NCBI RefSeq assembly: GCF_000372825.1
Contig: NZ_KB910516.1
Span: 280,011 to 344,010 of the forward strand
Reading direction: 5' to 3'
DNA length: 64,000 nucleotides
Source: Methylobacterium sp. 77
GTDB lineage: Bacteria; Pseudomonadota; Alphaproteobacteria; Rhizobiales; Beijerinckiaceae
Below are positions 42,562 to 50,695 of this stretch, in pieces; the first letter of the stretch is position 1, and the number at the start of each line of letters is the position of its first letter. The position numbers and the translations under genes were made by a program. Below the pieces are notes generated by a model. That model was given only the letters and a program-made list of their open reading frames with translations, did no database searches and was not told the DNA's origin.

Positions 42562-45042
42562 TCAAGCCGCGCCGAGATAGGCAGCGGCGAGGGCTTCATC
42601 GGCGGAAAGCTCCGCCGCCGTTCCGGACGCGACGACGCGGCCCTGTTCCAAGACGTAGCCGCGATCCGCCACGGTCAAGGCCAGTGCGGCCATCTGGTCG
42701 ACGATGAGGATGGTGACGCCCTGGTCGCGCAACTCAGCCACCACGGCGTAGAGGGCGTTGATCATGGCCGGCGCGAGCCCGAGCGAGGGTTCGTCGAGGA
42801 GGAGGATGCGGGGATGCGCCATCATTCCCCGAGCAATGGCGAGCATCTGCTGCTCGCCGCCCGAGAGCAGGCCGGCCCGGCTATCGGCCCGGTCGCGCAG
42901 GCGGGGAAAGCGGTCGAGTAGGGCCTCCACCTCGTTCGGATCGATGGGCGTTCCGCGTCCGTGAGCGCCGAGACGCAAATTCTCCACCACCGACAATTCC
43001 GGGAAGACCTGGCGGCCCTCGGGCACCAGGGCGAGGCCGAGCCGGGCGATGGCGTGGGCCGGAAGGCCGGCGATGGCGCGGTCTTCCAGGATCACCGCCC
43101 CTTCCACCGGGCGCAAGAGGCCGCTGAGCGAGCGCATGGCGGTGGACTTTCCGGCCCCGTTGGCGCCGAGAAGCGCCACGGTCTCGCCGGGGCGGACGTC
43201 GAGGGACAATCGGTCGAGGACCGGGGCGGCGCCGTAGCCCGCGGTGAGATCGAGGGCCGAGAGCACGGCGTCCGCAGGCCCCGTCCAGGGGGATTGGCGC
43301 GGTCTGGCAGGCGTGTCGGCACCGCCGAGATAGGCCCGCAGAACGCCGGGATCGGCCCGCACCGTGGCGGCGTCTCCCCGCGCGATGGGACGGCCGGCAT
43401 CCATGACGAGGATGTGGTCCGAGATGCCCATGACCAGGGGCATGTCGTGCTCGACGAGGACCACCACGACACCGCAGCGGGCGATGCGGCGCAGGAGTTC
43501 TCCCAGCCGGTCGGTGTCGGCGCGGGTGAGGCCCGCCGCGGGCTCGTCGAGGAGGAGGACGCGCGGCCGGCCCGCCAGGGCCCGCGCGATCTCGACGAGT
43601 CGGCGGTCCACGTGAGGCAGTTCGGCGGCCGGGCGGTGAAGCGCGCCGGCATAGCCGACGAAGGCGAGGAGAGCGGCGGCCTCGGCGGAATCGCCTCGCA
43701 TTCCGACCCGGAACAACCGGCCGGGGGCGATGGCGAGCGCCACGTTGTCGAGGACCGAGAGCGAGCCGAACAGCCGCGTGGTCTGGTAGGTCCGCGCGAT
43801 CCCCGCACGCGCGATGCGGTGAGCGGGAAGGCCGGCGAGGTTTCGGCCCGCGCCATCTTGCCCGGCGAGGCGGATCGCACCGGCACTCGGGCGGTAGAAG
43901 CCCGAGACCATGTTGAGCACGGTGGTCTTGCCGGCACCGTTCGGGCCGATGATGCTGGTGACGGCACCGGGGGCGGCCGACAGCGAGACATCCTGCGCGG
44001 CCTTGATGCCGCCGAAGGTGATGCCGATCCCCTCCACCGACAGCGCCTCGGATCGCTGCTGCGCGAGGTAGGATGCGACGTCGCCGGCGGATTTGGGGGC
44101 GGTCTCGGAGGCGCGGCGCGGCAGGAGCCGGGCGAGGCTGCCGACGATGCCGGCCGGCACCAGCCACAGCACGACCAGCGTCGCGAGGCCGAAGAACAGC
44201 AGGCGGTATTCCGCGAGCCCCGACAGGGTCTCCGGCAGGAGGACGGTGACGAGGGCACCGAAGAGCGGCCCGAGCACGGTGCCGGCACCGCCCACCACCA
44301 CCGAGAGCACGAACAGGATCGACTGGGTGAAGGGGAACGAACTCGGCGCGATGAACAGCATCAGCGGCGGCAGCACCGCTCCGGCGAGGCCGGTGAGCGC
44401 CGCCGAGATCATGAAGGCCAGGGTCTTCACCCGCACCGGGTCGAAACCGAGCGAGGATGCGGCGACATCGGCATCGCGCACCGCCCGCATGGCGAGGCCG
44501 AGACGGCTCCGCGCGAGGCGGTGGAAGCCGTAGAGGGCGAGGCCGGCGCCGAGCACCGACAGGATGGCGAGCTCGCGCTCCAGGAACGGATGTCCGAACA
44601 GCGTCGGGCCGGTGGCGATGACGAGGCCGTTCTGGCCGCCGGTGAGTGCACCGCCCTCGATCAGCCCATGTTCGACGATGAAGCCGAAGGCGATCGTCAC
44701 CATGGCGAGGTAGGGGCCCTTCACCCGCATGGCAGGGATGGAGAGGAGTCCGCCGAGCACGGCCGAGAGCAGGCCGGCGGCAGGGAGCGCGAGCCAGAAG
44801 CTGATCCCCGACAGGGTGAGGATGGCGCTCGCATAGGCGCCGATCGCGTAGAAGCCGGCATGGCCGAAGGAGATCAGGCCGGTGAGGCCGAGGAGGACGT
44901 TCAGTCCCGTCCCGGCGAGGGTGGTCAGCGCCACGAGGGCGATGATGAAGTAGCTGTAGCCGTCGGTGACGGCGACGAGCCCGATCCCCGCCGCGGTGAG
45001 GGCGAGGATGACGAGCGGCAGGGCGGCGGTTCCGGCGCGCAT
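42562..45042 (-). CDS. Liv-type ABC transporter: permease and two ATPases fused
   Basis: 826 residues carrying three subunits that are normally separate. LivM-type permease (about 1-305; LLGLTGLISFGHAGFYAIGA, about eight helices). LivG-type ATPase (about 335-575; Walker A GPNGAGKT, Walker B VLLLDEPAAGL, H-loop VEHDMPLVMG). LivF-type ATPase (about 590-826; Walker A GANGAGKS, signature LSGGEQQMLAIARG, Walker B ILLLDEPSLGLAP). In the first ATPase the signature is degenerate (LPHVDRRLVEIARAL, without the usual G-Q). It takes up branched-chain amino acids, amides or ureides. Together with the LivH-type and binding-protein genes upstream it makes a complete importer. Confidence 0.93.
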   Translation of the reverse strand: MRAGTAALPLVILALTAAGIGLVAVTDGYSYFIIALVALTTLAGTGLNVLLGLTGLISFGHAGFYAIGAYASAILTLSGISFWLALPAAGLLSAVLGGLLSIPAMRVKGPYLAMVTIAFGFIVEHGLIEGGALTGGQNGLVIATGPTLFGHPFLERELAILSVLGAGLALYGFHRLARSRLGLAMRAVRDADVAASSLGFDPVRVKTLAFMISAALTGLAGAVLPPLMLFIAPSSFPFTQSILFVLSVVVGGAGTVLGPLFGALVTVLLPETLSGLAEYRLLFFGLATLVVLWLVPAGIVGSLARLLPRRASETAPKSAGDVASYLAQQRSEALSVEGIGITFGGIKAAQDVSLSAAPGAVTSIIGPNGAGKTTVLNMVSGFYRPSAGAIRLAGQDGAGRNLAGLPAHRIARAGIARTYQTTRLFGSLSVLDNVALAIAPGRLFRVGMRGDSAEAAALLAFVGYAGALHRPAAELPHVDRRLVEIARALAGRPRVLLLDEPAAGLTRADTDRLGELLRRIARCGVVVVLVEHDMPLVMGISDHILVMDAGRPIARGDAATVRADPGVLRAYLGGADTPARPRQSPWTGPADAVLSALDLTAGYGAAPVLDRLSLDVRPGETVALLGANGAGKSTAMRSLSGLLRPVEGAVILEDRAIAGLPAHAIARLGLALVPEGRQVFPELSVVENLRLGAHGRGTPIDPNEVEALLDRFPRLRDRADSRAGLLSGGEQQMLAIARGMMAHPRILLLDEPSLGLAPAMINALYAVVAELRDQGVTILIVDQMAALALTVADRGYVLEQGRVVASGTAAELSADEALAAAYLGAA

Positions 45043-45046
45043 CGGC

Positions 45047-45916
45047 TCAGACCTTGTTCACGGCGGCCCGGCCGAGGAGGCCGTCGGGGCGCAGGGCCAG
45101 CGCGAGGATGATCACCGAGAACACGACGATCTGGGTGTAGCCGGAGCCGAGATAGCCGGTCACCAGTGCCTCGACGACGCCGTAGAGCAGGCCGGCCAGC
45201 ACCACTCCGGTGGCGGACCCGATGCCGCCGAGAATGGCGACGGCGAAGGCCTTGATGCCGAACAGGGTGCCCATCTCGGCCGAGACCGAGAAGAGCGGCG
45301 CGATGAGGAGGCCGGCCGCCCCCGCGAGCAGGGCCGAGAGCGCGAAGGCGCAGGCCACGGTGCGGCGCACGTCGATCCCCATCAGCCGCGCGGCATCGGC
45401 GTTCTGCGCCACCGCCAGCAAGACGCGGCCGAGATCGGTCCGGCGGAACACCGTGCGGATGGCGAAGGCGACGGCGAGGCCGACCACGGGAATCACGATC
45501 TGCAGCGGGTAAATCCCGGTTCCGAACAGGTCGACCGGGTTGCGCGCGAGCGGGGAGGGCAGGCTGCGCGGCTCCTTGCCGAAGGTGAACAGGATGACGT
45601 TGTCGAGCACCACGCCGCCCGCCACGGTGGCGAGCAGCCAGGCATCCGAGTTCCGCTCGACGAAGGGCCGCACCAGGATGCGCTCGACCACGATGCCGAG
45701 GAAGGCGCAGCCGGCCAGGGCCGCCACGACCGCCAGGGGCATCGGCCAGCCCAGCGTGACACCGAGCATGTAGCCGAGCACCGCACCGAGGGTGACGGCG
45801 CTGCCTTGCGCGAAGTTCACCGTGCCGGAGACGGCATAGGTCACGTGGAAGCCGAGGGCGATGAGCCCGTACATGCTCCCGAGACCGAGGCCGCTCACGA
45901 GGGAGCCGGTCAGCAT
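45047..45916 (-). CDS. LivH-type ABC transporter permease
   Basis: About 289 residues from the ATG at 45916 (MLTGSLVSGLGLGSMYGLIA), where family members start. It has about eight transmembrane helices with GFHVTYAVSGTVNFAQGSAV and GIKAFAVAILGGIGSATGVV, both LivH hallmarks. It is the second permease half of the transporter and is separated from the fused permease/ATPase gene by 4 bp. The binding-protein gene is 142 bp upstream; that gap holds a palindromic extragenic sequence (45976-46005). Confidence 0.93.
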   Translation of the reverse strand: MLTGSLVSGLGLGSMYGLIALGFHVTYAVSGTVNFAQGSAVTLGAVLGYMLGVTLGWPMPLAVVAALAGCAFLGIVVERILVRPFVERNSDAWLLATVAGGVVLDNVILFTFGKEPRSLPSPLARNPVDLFGTGIYPLQIVIPVVGLAVAFAIRTVFRRTDLGRVLLAVAQNADAARLMGIDVRRTVACAFALSALLAGAAGLLIAPLFSVSAEMGTLFGIKAFAVAILGGIGSATGVVLAGLLYGVVEALVTGYLGSGYTQIVVFSVIILALALRPDGLLGRAAVNKV

Positions 45917-45975
45917 GGAATGCTCTCTTGTTGACGGAATCTCGTGGGCGACGAGGCCCCAATCTTTCCTTCGCG

Positions 45976-46005
45976 GCCTCATCCTGAGGCGCCGCGCAGC
46001 GGCCG
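45976..46005. repeat. Extragenic CCTCATCCTGAGG-type repeat
   Basis: GCCTCATCCTGAGGCGCCGC and the following GCAGCGGCC resemble a palindromic intergenic element common in Methylobacterium and Bradyrhizobium genomes (CCTCATCCTGAGG...). Here it lies in the 142-bp gap between livH and the binding-protein gene, where it may reduce read-through between the two. Only one copy is obvious in this window, so the call rests on recollection of the motif. Confidence 0.45.
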
Positions 46006-46058
46006 CGACGGGTGAAATCGCGGGAGGGGAGAATGGGGTTACGGAGCGGGCGAGGGGA

Positions 46059-47246
46059 TCAGTTCGTCACCGCGACGATCTCGCCGTCCTTGAACCGCGT
46101 GAAAACGTAATCCTGCGGCCCGAGCGCGTCGTGCCGGTCCGGGGCGAAGGGCTTGTCGTAGGTCTTGATCAGGCCGGGATAGGTCGAGATCTTGTAGAAG
46201 CCGTCGCGCACGTCGGGTCCCTTGGTGGAATTGGCCTCCTTGATCGCCAGGGCCAGGAGATGCGTCAGGTCATAGGCATTGGCGATGCCGACCGCCGGGG
46301 TCACGTCGGCCATGGATTTGATCGCCGGATACTTCGCCTTCAGCGCATCGAGCACGGCCACGGCCTTGGGCGAGCCGTTGCCGGCGAAGGTGAAGGTCTG
46401 GATGAAATGGACCTTGGCCGCGCTCGGCCCGGCAAGCTCGTCGAAACGGCCGCCGGCCGGACCCCAATGCGACACGACGGGGACGCTCCAGCCCATCCGG
46501 TCGAGGGACTTCACCACCTGGGCCGAGGGACCGACATTGCCGACCATGAACAGGGTATCGGCGCCGGCCTCCTTCAGCCGGGTCAGCTGAGGCACCATGT
46601 CGACGTCGGACGCCTCGTATTTCTCGATCCCGGCGGCGGGCAGGCCGGCGGTCTTCAGGGCCGCCGTGAGACCCTGCTGGTTCGACTCGCCCCAGGCATT
46701 GTTGACCAGGATCATGCCGGGCTTCTTCGCCTGGTAGGTCTTGACCGCGTAGGCGACGAGCGCCTCGTCCACGAGGGCATCCACCGCCGAGACGCGGAAG
46801 GCGAAATTGTCGGCGGCGCCGTTGCGGGTGATGCCAGTTCCCGCCGCCCAGGGGCCGAGGAAAGGAACCTTCATCTGATTGGCGATGGGTACGATCGCCA
46901 TCGAGACCGGCGTGTCGAGGCCGCCGACGAGGGCGACGACGCCCACGCGCTGGATCAATTCGCGGGCGGCGAGCACGCCCTTCGACGGATTGGCCTCGTC
47001 GTCGCGGGACACAAGTTCGAGGGGCCGTCCGAGGACGCCGCCGGCCGCGTTGATCTCGTCGATGGCAAGACCGATGCCGCGGGAGATCGCCTCGCCCGAC
47101 TTGGCCGATTGGCCGGACAGGGCGGTGACGAGCCCGATCTTGATCGTCTCGGCCGCCCGGACCGGCGTGATTATCGCCAGACCGATCAGGGCAGTCGCCC
47201 CTATGGCGAGACGTCGGGTCATCGGCGACGGGCTGTGCTTGCGCAT
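46059..47246 (-). CDS. Periplasmic substrate-binding protein of the Liv-type transporter
   Basis: About 395 residues from the ATG at 47246 (MRKHSPSPMTRRLAIGATAL). The signal peptide ends near TPVRAAE. The mature protein starts TIKIGLVTALSGQSAKSGEA and has IDEINAAGGVLGRPLELVSR, typical of the type I periplasmic binding fold (LivJ/AmiC/Peripla_BP_6). It delivers the ligand to the LivH/fused permease complex. Ligand not predictable; amides, ureides or amino acids are likely for this clade. It is divergent from the NTF2-like gene, with a 33-bp palindromic site between them. Confidence 0.93.
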   Translation of the reverse strand: MRKHSPSPMTRRLAIGATALIGLAIITPVRAAETIKIGLVTALSGQSAKSGEAISRGIGLAIDEINAAGGVLGRPLELVSRDDEANPSKGVLAARELIQRVGVVALVGGLDTPVSMAIVPIANQMKVPFLGPWAAGTGITRNGAADNFAFRVSAVDALVDEALVAYAVKTYQAKKPGMILVNNAWGESNQQGLTAALKTAGLPAAGIEKYEASDVDMVPQLTRLKEAGADTLFMVGNVGPSAQVVKSLDRMGWSVPVVSHWGPAGGRFDELAGPSAAKVHFIQTFTFAGNGSPKAVAVLDALKAKYPAIKSMADVTPAVGIANAYDLTHLLALAIKEANSTKGPDVRDGFYKISTYPGLIKTYDKPFAPDRHDALGPQDYVFTRFKDGEIVAVTN

Positions 47247-47360
47247 GGGGGCGATCTCCGGAGGATTTGCATCTCTGGCCGCAACCGCCGTGCCATATGC
47301 CATACGCTTGAAAAACCTGACGGATTTAGCGACTGGATCGCCCGTCTGCCTGCTTTGGCG

Positions 47361-47393
47361 CCAAAGTGCATACACTTATTGCATGCACTTTGG
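47361..47393. promoter_or_regulatory. 33-bp palindromic operator candidate
   Basis: CCAAAGTGCAT and ATGCACTTTGG are perfect 11-base arms with an 11-base spacer that itself contains TGCA-like steps. The arms are one helical turn each, and the site lies between the divergent binding-protein gene (115 bp away) and the NTF2-like gene (43 bp away). A dimeric regulator, perhaps the GntR/FCD protein encoded at 50.7 kb or an unlinked one, would fit. The site is seen directly; the regulator is unknown. Confidence 0.65.
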
Positions 47394-47435
47394 CCGAGCT
47401 TGGAGCACTCTCGGCATCAACCGGAGAGCGGAACC

Positions 47436-47873
47436 ATGAGCGAGACGACCACGACCGAGAAGACCACGATCGAGAAGACCCGGACCGAGACCGACGCAGC
47501 CATCGTCACCGCGTATCTCGAAGCCTCGATGGTGCCCGATCCGGAAACGGCGGCGGGCTACATGGCGCCGGGGATCGAGATCGTCTTCACCGGTGCCCGG
47601 GTCTTCCGGCATCCGCGCGAGGTGACCGCGTTCAATGCCGGTCGCTACGCTCGCGTGAAGAAGCGCATGGAGCGGCTCGACGTGGTGCCGGGGGAGGGGT
47701 TCACGACGGTCTACAGCCTCGGCACGCTCTACGGCGAATGGCCGGATGGAACACCGTTCGAGGGCAATCGCTACGTCGACCGCTTCACCGTCCGGGACGG
47801 GCTGATCGTGACGATGGAGGTCTGGAACGACAGCGCCGAACGCCTGCTGACCAAGCACGGCGTCTCCGCCTAG
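47436..47873 (+). CDS. SnoaL/NTF2-like protein
   Basis: 145 residues from the ATG at 47436. A Thr/Glu/Lys-rich N terminus (TTTTEKTTIEKTRTETD) is followed by an NTF2-type cone fold: AAIVTAYLEASMVPDPETAA, YMAPGIEIVFTGARVF, FTTVYSLGTLYGEWPDG and GNRYVDRFTVRDGLIVTMEV. Such domains serve as small hydrolases, isomerases or ligand binders. It is divergent from the transporter and probably shares its control through the palindrome at 47361-47393, so it may act on the imported compound (inference). Confidence 0.85.
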   Translation: MSETTTTEKTTIEKTRTETDAAIVTAYLEASMVPDPETAAGYMAPGIEIVFTGARVFRHPREVTAFNAGRYARVKKRMERLDVVPGEGFTTVYSLGTLYGEWPDGTPFEGNRYVDRFTVRDGLIVTMEVWNDSAERLLTKHGVSA

Positions 47874-47886
47874 ACGGAGTGCGCGG

Positions 47887-49518
47887 TCAGGCCTCGGCTC
47901 CGGCCAGCCGCCGCGTGTCGACGAAGGTACGGCCGTCCGGGAAGCGATAGCTGATGCTCTCGGACAGGCGGCCATTGGCCCGGATCAGGATCGCGGCCGG
48001 CCGGCTGAGGTCGTCCACCCGTGCCAGGGCTTCGTCGACCGTCATCGGCACGTCCCGCCCTCCGCCGAGCTGGCGCCACCATTGCACCGCCTTCTCGCGG
48101 AGATAGCCGGTCTGTTCCAGGGCGATCCGCACCCGGTGGCTGGCGCCGTCCTCGGTGTGGAGGTCGACCTCCAGACTGTCCGAGGCCGCATGGCGTCCGA
48201 GTCGCCATCGGGTGACGCCGCGCCAGACCGGAACATCGCGCGAGAGGATCGGATGCTCGTCCTCGGCCGACGCCTCGTGGCTCGGCCCATCGTCCTCGGT
48301 CTCATCGGGCTCGATCCAGCAGCCTTCGCAGGTGCTGGCATTGAGGGCGATGAGCGCGCCGCAGTCGGGGCAGGGCTTGGCCCGAACCTCGTTCTCGCGT
48401 CCCTTGATCGCGGCGGCGCTGCGGGCGGTGACGATGTCCACCGGACCGTGCATCCGCACCAGCCCGGCATAGTCGAGGATCAGCGCATCGGCCTTGCCCG
48501 GCGCGGTGCGGAGCGCGCGCCCGACCTGCTGGACGTAGAGGCCGGTACTCTGGGTCGGCCGCAACAGGGCGATGAGGTCGACGCGCGGCACGTTGAACCC
48601 GGTGGACAGGACGCCGACGGAGGTGAGGCAGCGCAGGCGCCCGGCCGTGAAGTCGCGCACGATCCGGTCGCGCTCGCGCTTGCCGGTCTCGCCCGTCACC
48701 ATTTCGCAGCTGACACCCTCCGCCCGGACCGCATCGCGCACCGCCTTGGCATGGGCGACGCCGGCGCAGAAGGCGAGCCATGCCCGGCGGTCGCTCCCGA
48801 AGGTGGCCATCTCCTCAACCGCGGCGCGGGTGATCCAATCCTGGTTCACCGCCGCCTCCAGCGCACCGGGGATGTAATCGCCGCCGCGCTTGGCGACGCC
48901 GGAGACATCGAGCGCCGTGGCGGTCGCCTTGCAGATCAGCGGGGCGAGATAGCCCTGGTAGATCAGGTCGCCGACATTGGCCTCGTAGACGATGCGCTCG
49001 AACAGCCGTCCCTCGCCCTCGTCGAGGCGGCCGCTATCGAGACGGTACGGGGTGGCCGTGAGACCGACGACGCGCAGGTCGGGCCGCGCATCGCGCAAGG
49101 CGGCGAGGAACCGACCGTAGCGGGTCTCGGCATTGCGCGGGATCAGGTGGGCCTCGTCGACCACGACGACGTCGAAGGCGCCGATGGCCTCGATGCGGTT
49201 CCAGACCGACTGGATGCCGCAGAACAGGATCTGCGTCGCGGTATCGCGCCGGTTGAGGCCGGCGGAATAGATCCCGGCCGGCGCTTGCGGCCAATAGGCC
49301 ACGAGTTCCCGGTAGTTCTGGGCGATGAGCTCGCGGGTATGGGTGACGATGGCGATCCGGGCCTCGGGGCGATCGGCGATCACCTCCCGCACCAGGGCGG
49401 CGATGACGAAGGCCTTTCCCGCACCCGTGGGCAGGACGATCAGCCCGTCGCCGGCATCGTTGCGCCACGAGGCGTAGAGGGCATCGAGGCTGGCGCGCTG
49501 GTAGGGTCTGAGGTCCAT
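47887..49518 (-). CDS. DEAH-type superfamily 2 helicase with altered Walker A
   Basis: 543 residues. RecA-like domain 1: motif I VLPTGAGKAF, motif II VVVDEAHLIP, motif III GLTATPYR. RecA-like domain 2: motif V region VLSTGFNVPRVD and motif VI QQVGRALRTAPGK. A zinc-ribbon CPDCG...CEGC lies around 385-405, and a winged or unknown C-terminal domain follows. The residue after the Walker A lysine is Ala36 (codon GCC) instead of the usual Thr/Ser that binds Mg2+, which may reduce ATPase activity. It is related to phage and restriction-type helicases (UvrB/RAD25-like). Position next to the small gene at 49589 may indicate a unit. Confidence 0.9.
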   Translation of the reverse strand: MDLRPYQRASLDALYASWRNDAGDGLIVLPTGAGKAFVIAALVREVIADRPEARIAIVTHTRELIAQNYRELVAYWPQAPAGIYSAGLNRRDTATQILFCGIQSVWNRIEAIGAFDVVVVDEAHLIPRNAETRYGRFLAALRDARPDLRVVGLTATPYRLDSGRLDEGEGRLFERIVYEANVGDLIYQGYLAPLICKATATALDVSGVAKRGGDYIPGALEAAVNQDWITRAAVEEMATFGSDRRAWLAFCAGVAHAKAVRDAVRAEGVSCEMVTGETGKRERDRIVRDFTAGRLRCLTSVGVLSTGFNVPRVDLIALLRPTQSTGLYVQQVGRALRTAPGKADALILDYAGLVRMHGPVDIVTARSAAAIKGRENEVRAKPCPDCGALIALNASTCEGCWIEPDETEDDGPSHEASAEDEHPILSRDVPVWRGVTRWRLGRHAASDSLEVDLHTEDGASHRVRIALEQTGYLREKAVQWWRQLGGGRDVPMTVDEALARVDDLSRPAAILIRANGRLSESISYRFPDGRTFVDTRRLAGAEA

Positions 49519-49588
49519 CGCCGGTTCTGTACGGCCGTTCGCGGCGAACCGGAACAGCGGGCGGCGGGATGCGGCACCGCCCGGACGG

Positions 49589-49822
49589 TCAGGCTTCCTC
49601 GCGCGTCACTTCCTCGCGCATCACCCTGGCGATGCGCTCGACCATGCCCTGCGACAGCCGGACGAACTGTCCGGTTCCGTGCCCGCGCCCGTCGAGCAAC
49701 TCGGCGAAGAGCGGTCTCGCGGGTTCGCAGACGAGGTCGGCGACCGGCCTCGTGTTGCGCCGCTTGGCCCGGAGCCGCTCGGCCAGCGCATCGGGAACGA
49801 AGGGATCGCGCAAGGCGTGCAT
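49589..49822 (-). CDS. Small hypothetical protein upstream of the helicase
   Basis: 77 residues, mostly helical and charged (MHALRDPFVPDALAERLRAK, later GMVERIARVMREEVTREEA). No family recognised. It lies 70 bp before the helicase gene on the same strand and could be its partner. The ATG at 49822 has GACAGGAGATGC, an acceptable ribosome-binding site. Confidence 0.55.
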   Translation of the reverse strand: MHALRDPFVPDALAERLRAKRRNTRPVADLVCEPARPLFAELLDGRGHGTGQFVRLSQGMVERIARVMREEVTREEA

Positions 49823-49956
49823 CTCCTGTCAGGGCCGGCTTTCCGAGGACAGGGGCCTAAGCTTTCAGGGTTGCCGAGGTGTTAAGGCCGGATGATCGGC
49901 GGCGTGATGCAGCTTTGCGGCGACGCCCCAAAAATCACGTCGCGGCTGAATGACGA

Positions 49957-50008
49957 TGTATCATCGACAGATACGCACTCTTGACAAAGTGTATCGTCTA
50001 CAGATACA
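49957..50008 (+). promoter_or_regulatory. higBA promoter with twin operators
   Basis: Two inverted repeats of the form TGTATC-N7-GATAC(A/G) lie at 49957-49975 and 49990-50008, 33 bp apart (about three helical turns). Between them is a consensus -35 hexamer TTGACA (49981-49986). An 18-bp spacer brings the -10-like TACATA (50005-50010) into the second repeat. Binding of an antitoxin dimer to either copy would block RNA polymerase, the usual autoregulation of such operons. Confidence 0.7.
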
Positions 50009-50033
50009 TATTCTCGCGACGAATGACGGTGAC

Positions 50034-50321
50034 GTGGTGGCCATCCTGAGCTTTGCCGACGAAGCGACGGAAGCCGTCTTCCACGGTCGTCAGCCGAAGG
50101 GCATTCCGTCGTCGATCCTGAGCGCCGCCCGCCGCAAGCTTCGTTACCTTGATGCAGCGAGCTCGCTGAACGATCTGAAACAGCCGCCGGGAAACAAACT
50201 GCACCCGCTGCTTCATGACCGGGTTGGTACGCACGCCATCTGGATCAACGGCGCCTATCGCGTGTGTTTTCGGTGGACCGAGGCAGGGCCGACCGAGGTT
50301 GAGATCATCGATTATCATTGA
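50034..50321 (+). CDS. higB: HigB-type (RelE superfamily) toxin
   Basis: 95 residues from a GTG at 50034; a GTG at 50037 is also possible. Longer in-frame starts from 49950 would run through the promoter and operators, so they are rejected. The core FADEATEAVFHGRQPKGIP, ARRKLRYLDAASSLNDLKQP, PPGNKLHPLLHDR and YRVCFRWTEAGPTEVEIIDYH is that of HigB mRNA interferases, which cut translated mRNA at the ribosome. It is followed by the higA antitoxin, an inverted order (toxin first) typical of this family. Confidence 0.93.
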   Translation: MVAILSFADEATEAVFHGRQPKGIPSSILSAARRKLRYLDAASSLNDLKQPPGNKLHPLLHDRVGTHAIWINGAYRVCFRWTEAGPTEVEIIDYH

Positions 50322-50353
50322 GACGACCGCCGGCCATGAGGGATCCCAGCGCC

Positions 50354-50674
50354 ATGCCGCTCGACGACCACACCGAGGCGGTTCTTCCGCCCATGCATCC
50401 CGGGGAGGTTCTGCGCGAGGAGTTCATGGTCCCCCTCGGCCTCAGCGCCGGTAAGATCGCCAGGGCCTGTGGGGTGCCGCGAACCCGGATCGAGCGCATT
50501 GCCGCCGAGGAAATCGGCATCTCCACCGACACGGCGCTGCGTCTGGGGCGCTTCTTCAAGACCAGTCCCGACCTTTGGATCAACCTGCAGAAGCAGTTCG
50601 AGATCGAATCGCTTTTCCGGGAGATCGGCGCGGATATCGAGAGGATTACGCCGTTCGAGCAGGAGGCAGCCTGA
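50354..50674 (+). CDS. higA: HigA-family antitoxin
   Basis: About 106 residues from the ATG at 50354 (MPLDDHTEAVLPPMHPGEVL), preceded by GAGGGAT. An ATG at 50336 would add six residues. The XRE-type helix-turn-helix (about 22-80: EFMVPLGLSAGKIARACGVP, RTRIERIAAEEIGISTDTAL) and the sequence RLGRFFKTSPDLWINLQKQF identify HigA. It neutralises HigB and should repress the operon by binding the twin operators at 49957-50008. It starts 32 bp after higB. Confidence 0.94.
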   Translation: MPLDDHTEAVLPPMHPGEVLREEFMVPLGLSAGKIARACGVPRTRIERIAAEEIGISTDTALRLGRFFKTSPDLWINLQKQFEIESLFREIGADIERITPFEQEAA

Positions 50675-50695
50675 CGGGGGGAGCGACCCCTTGCC

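Noticed and set aside
42961..45111. Plus-strand frame of 716 codons opposite the ABC fusion gene
   Set aside because: Its Gly/Glu/Arg-rich translation has no domain and is antisense to a well-supported transporter gene.
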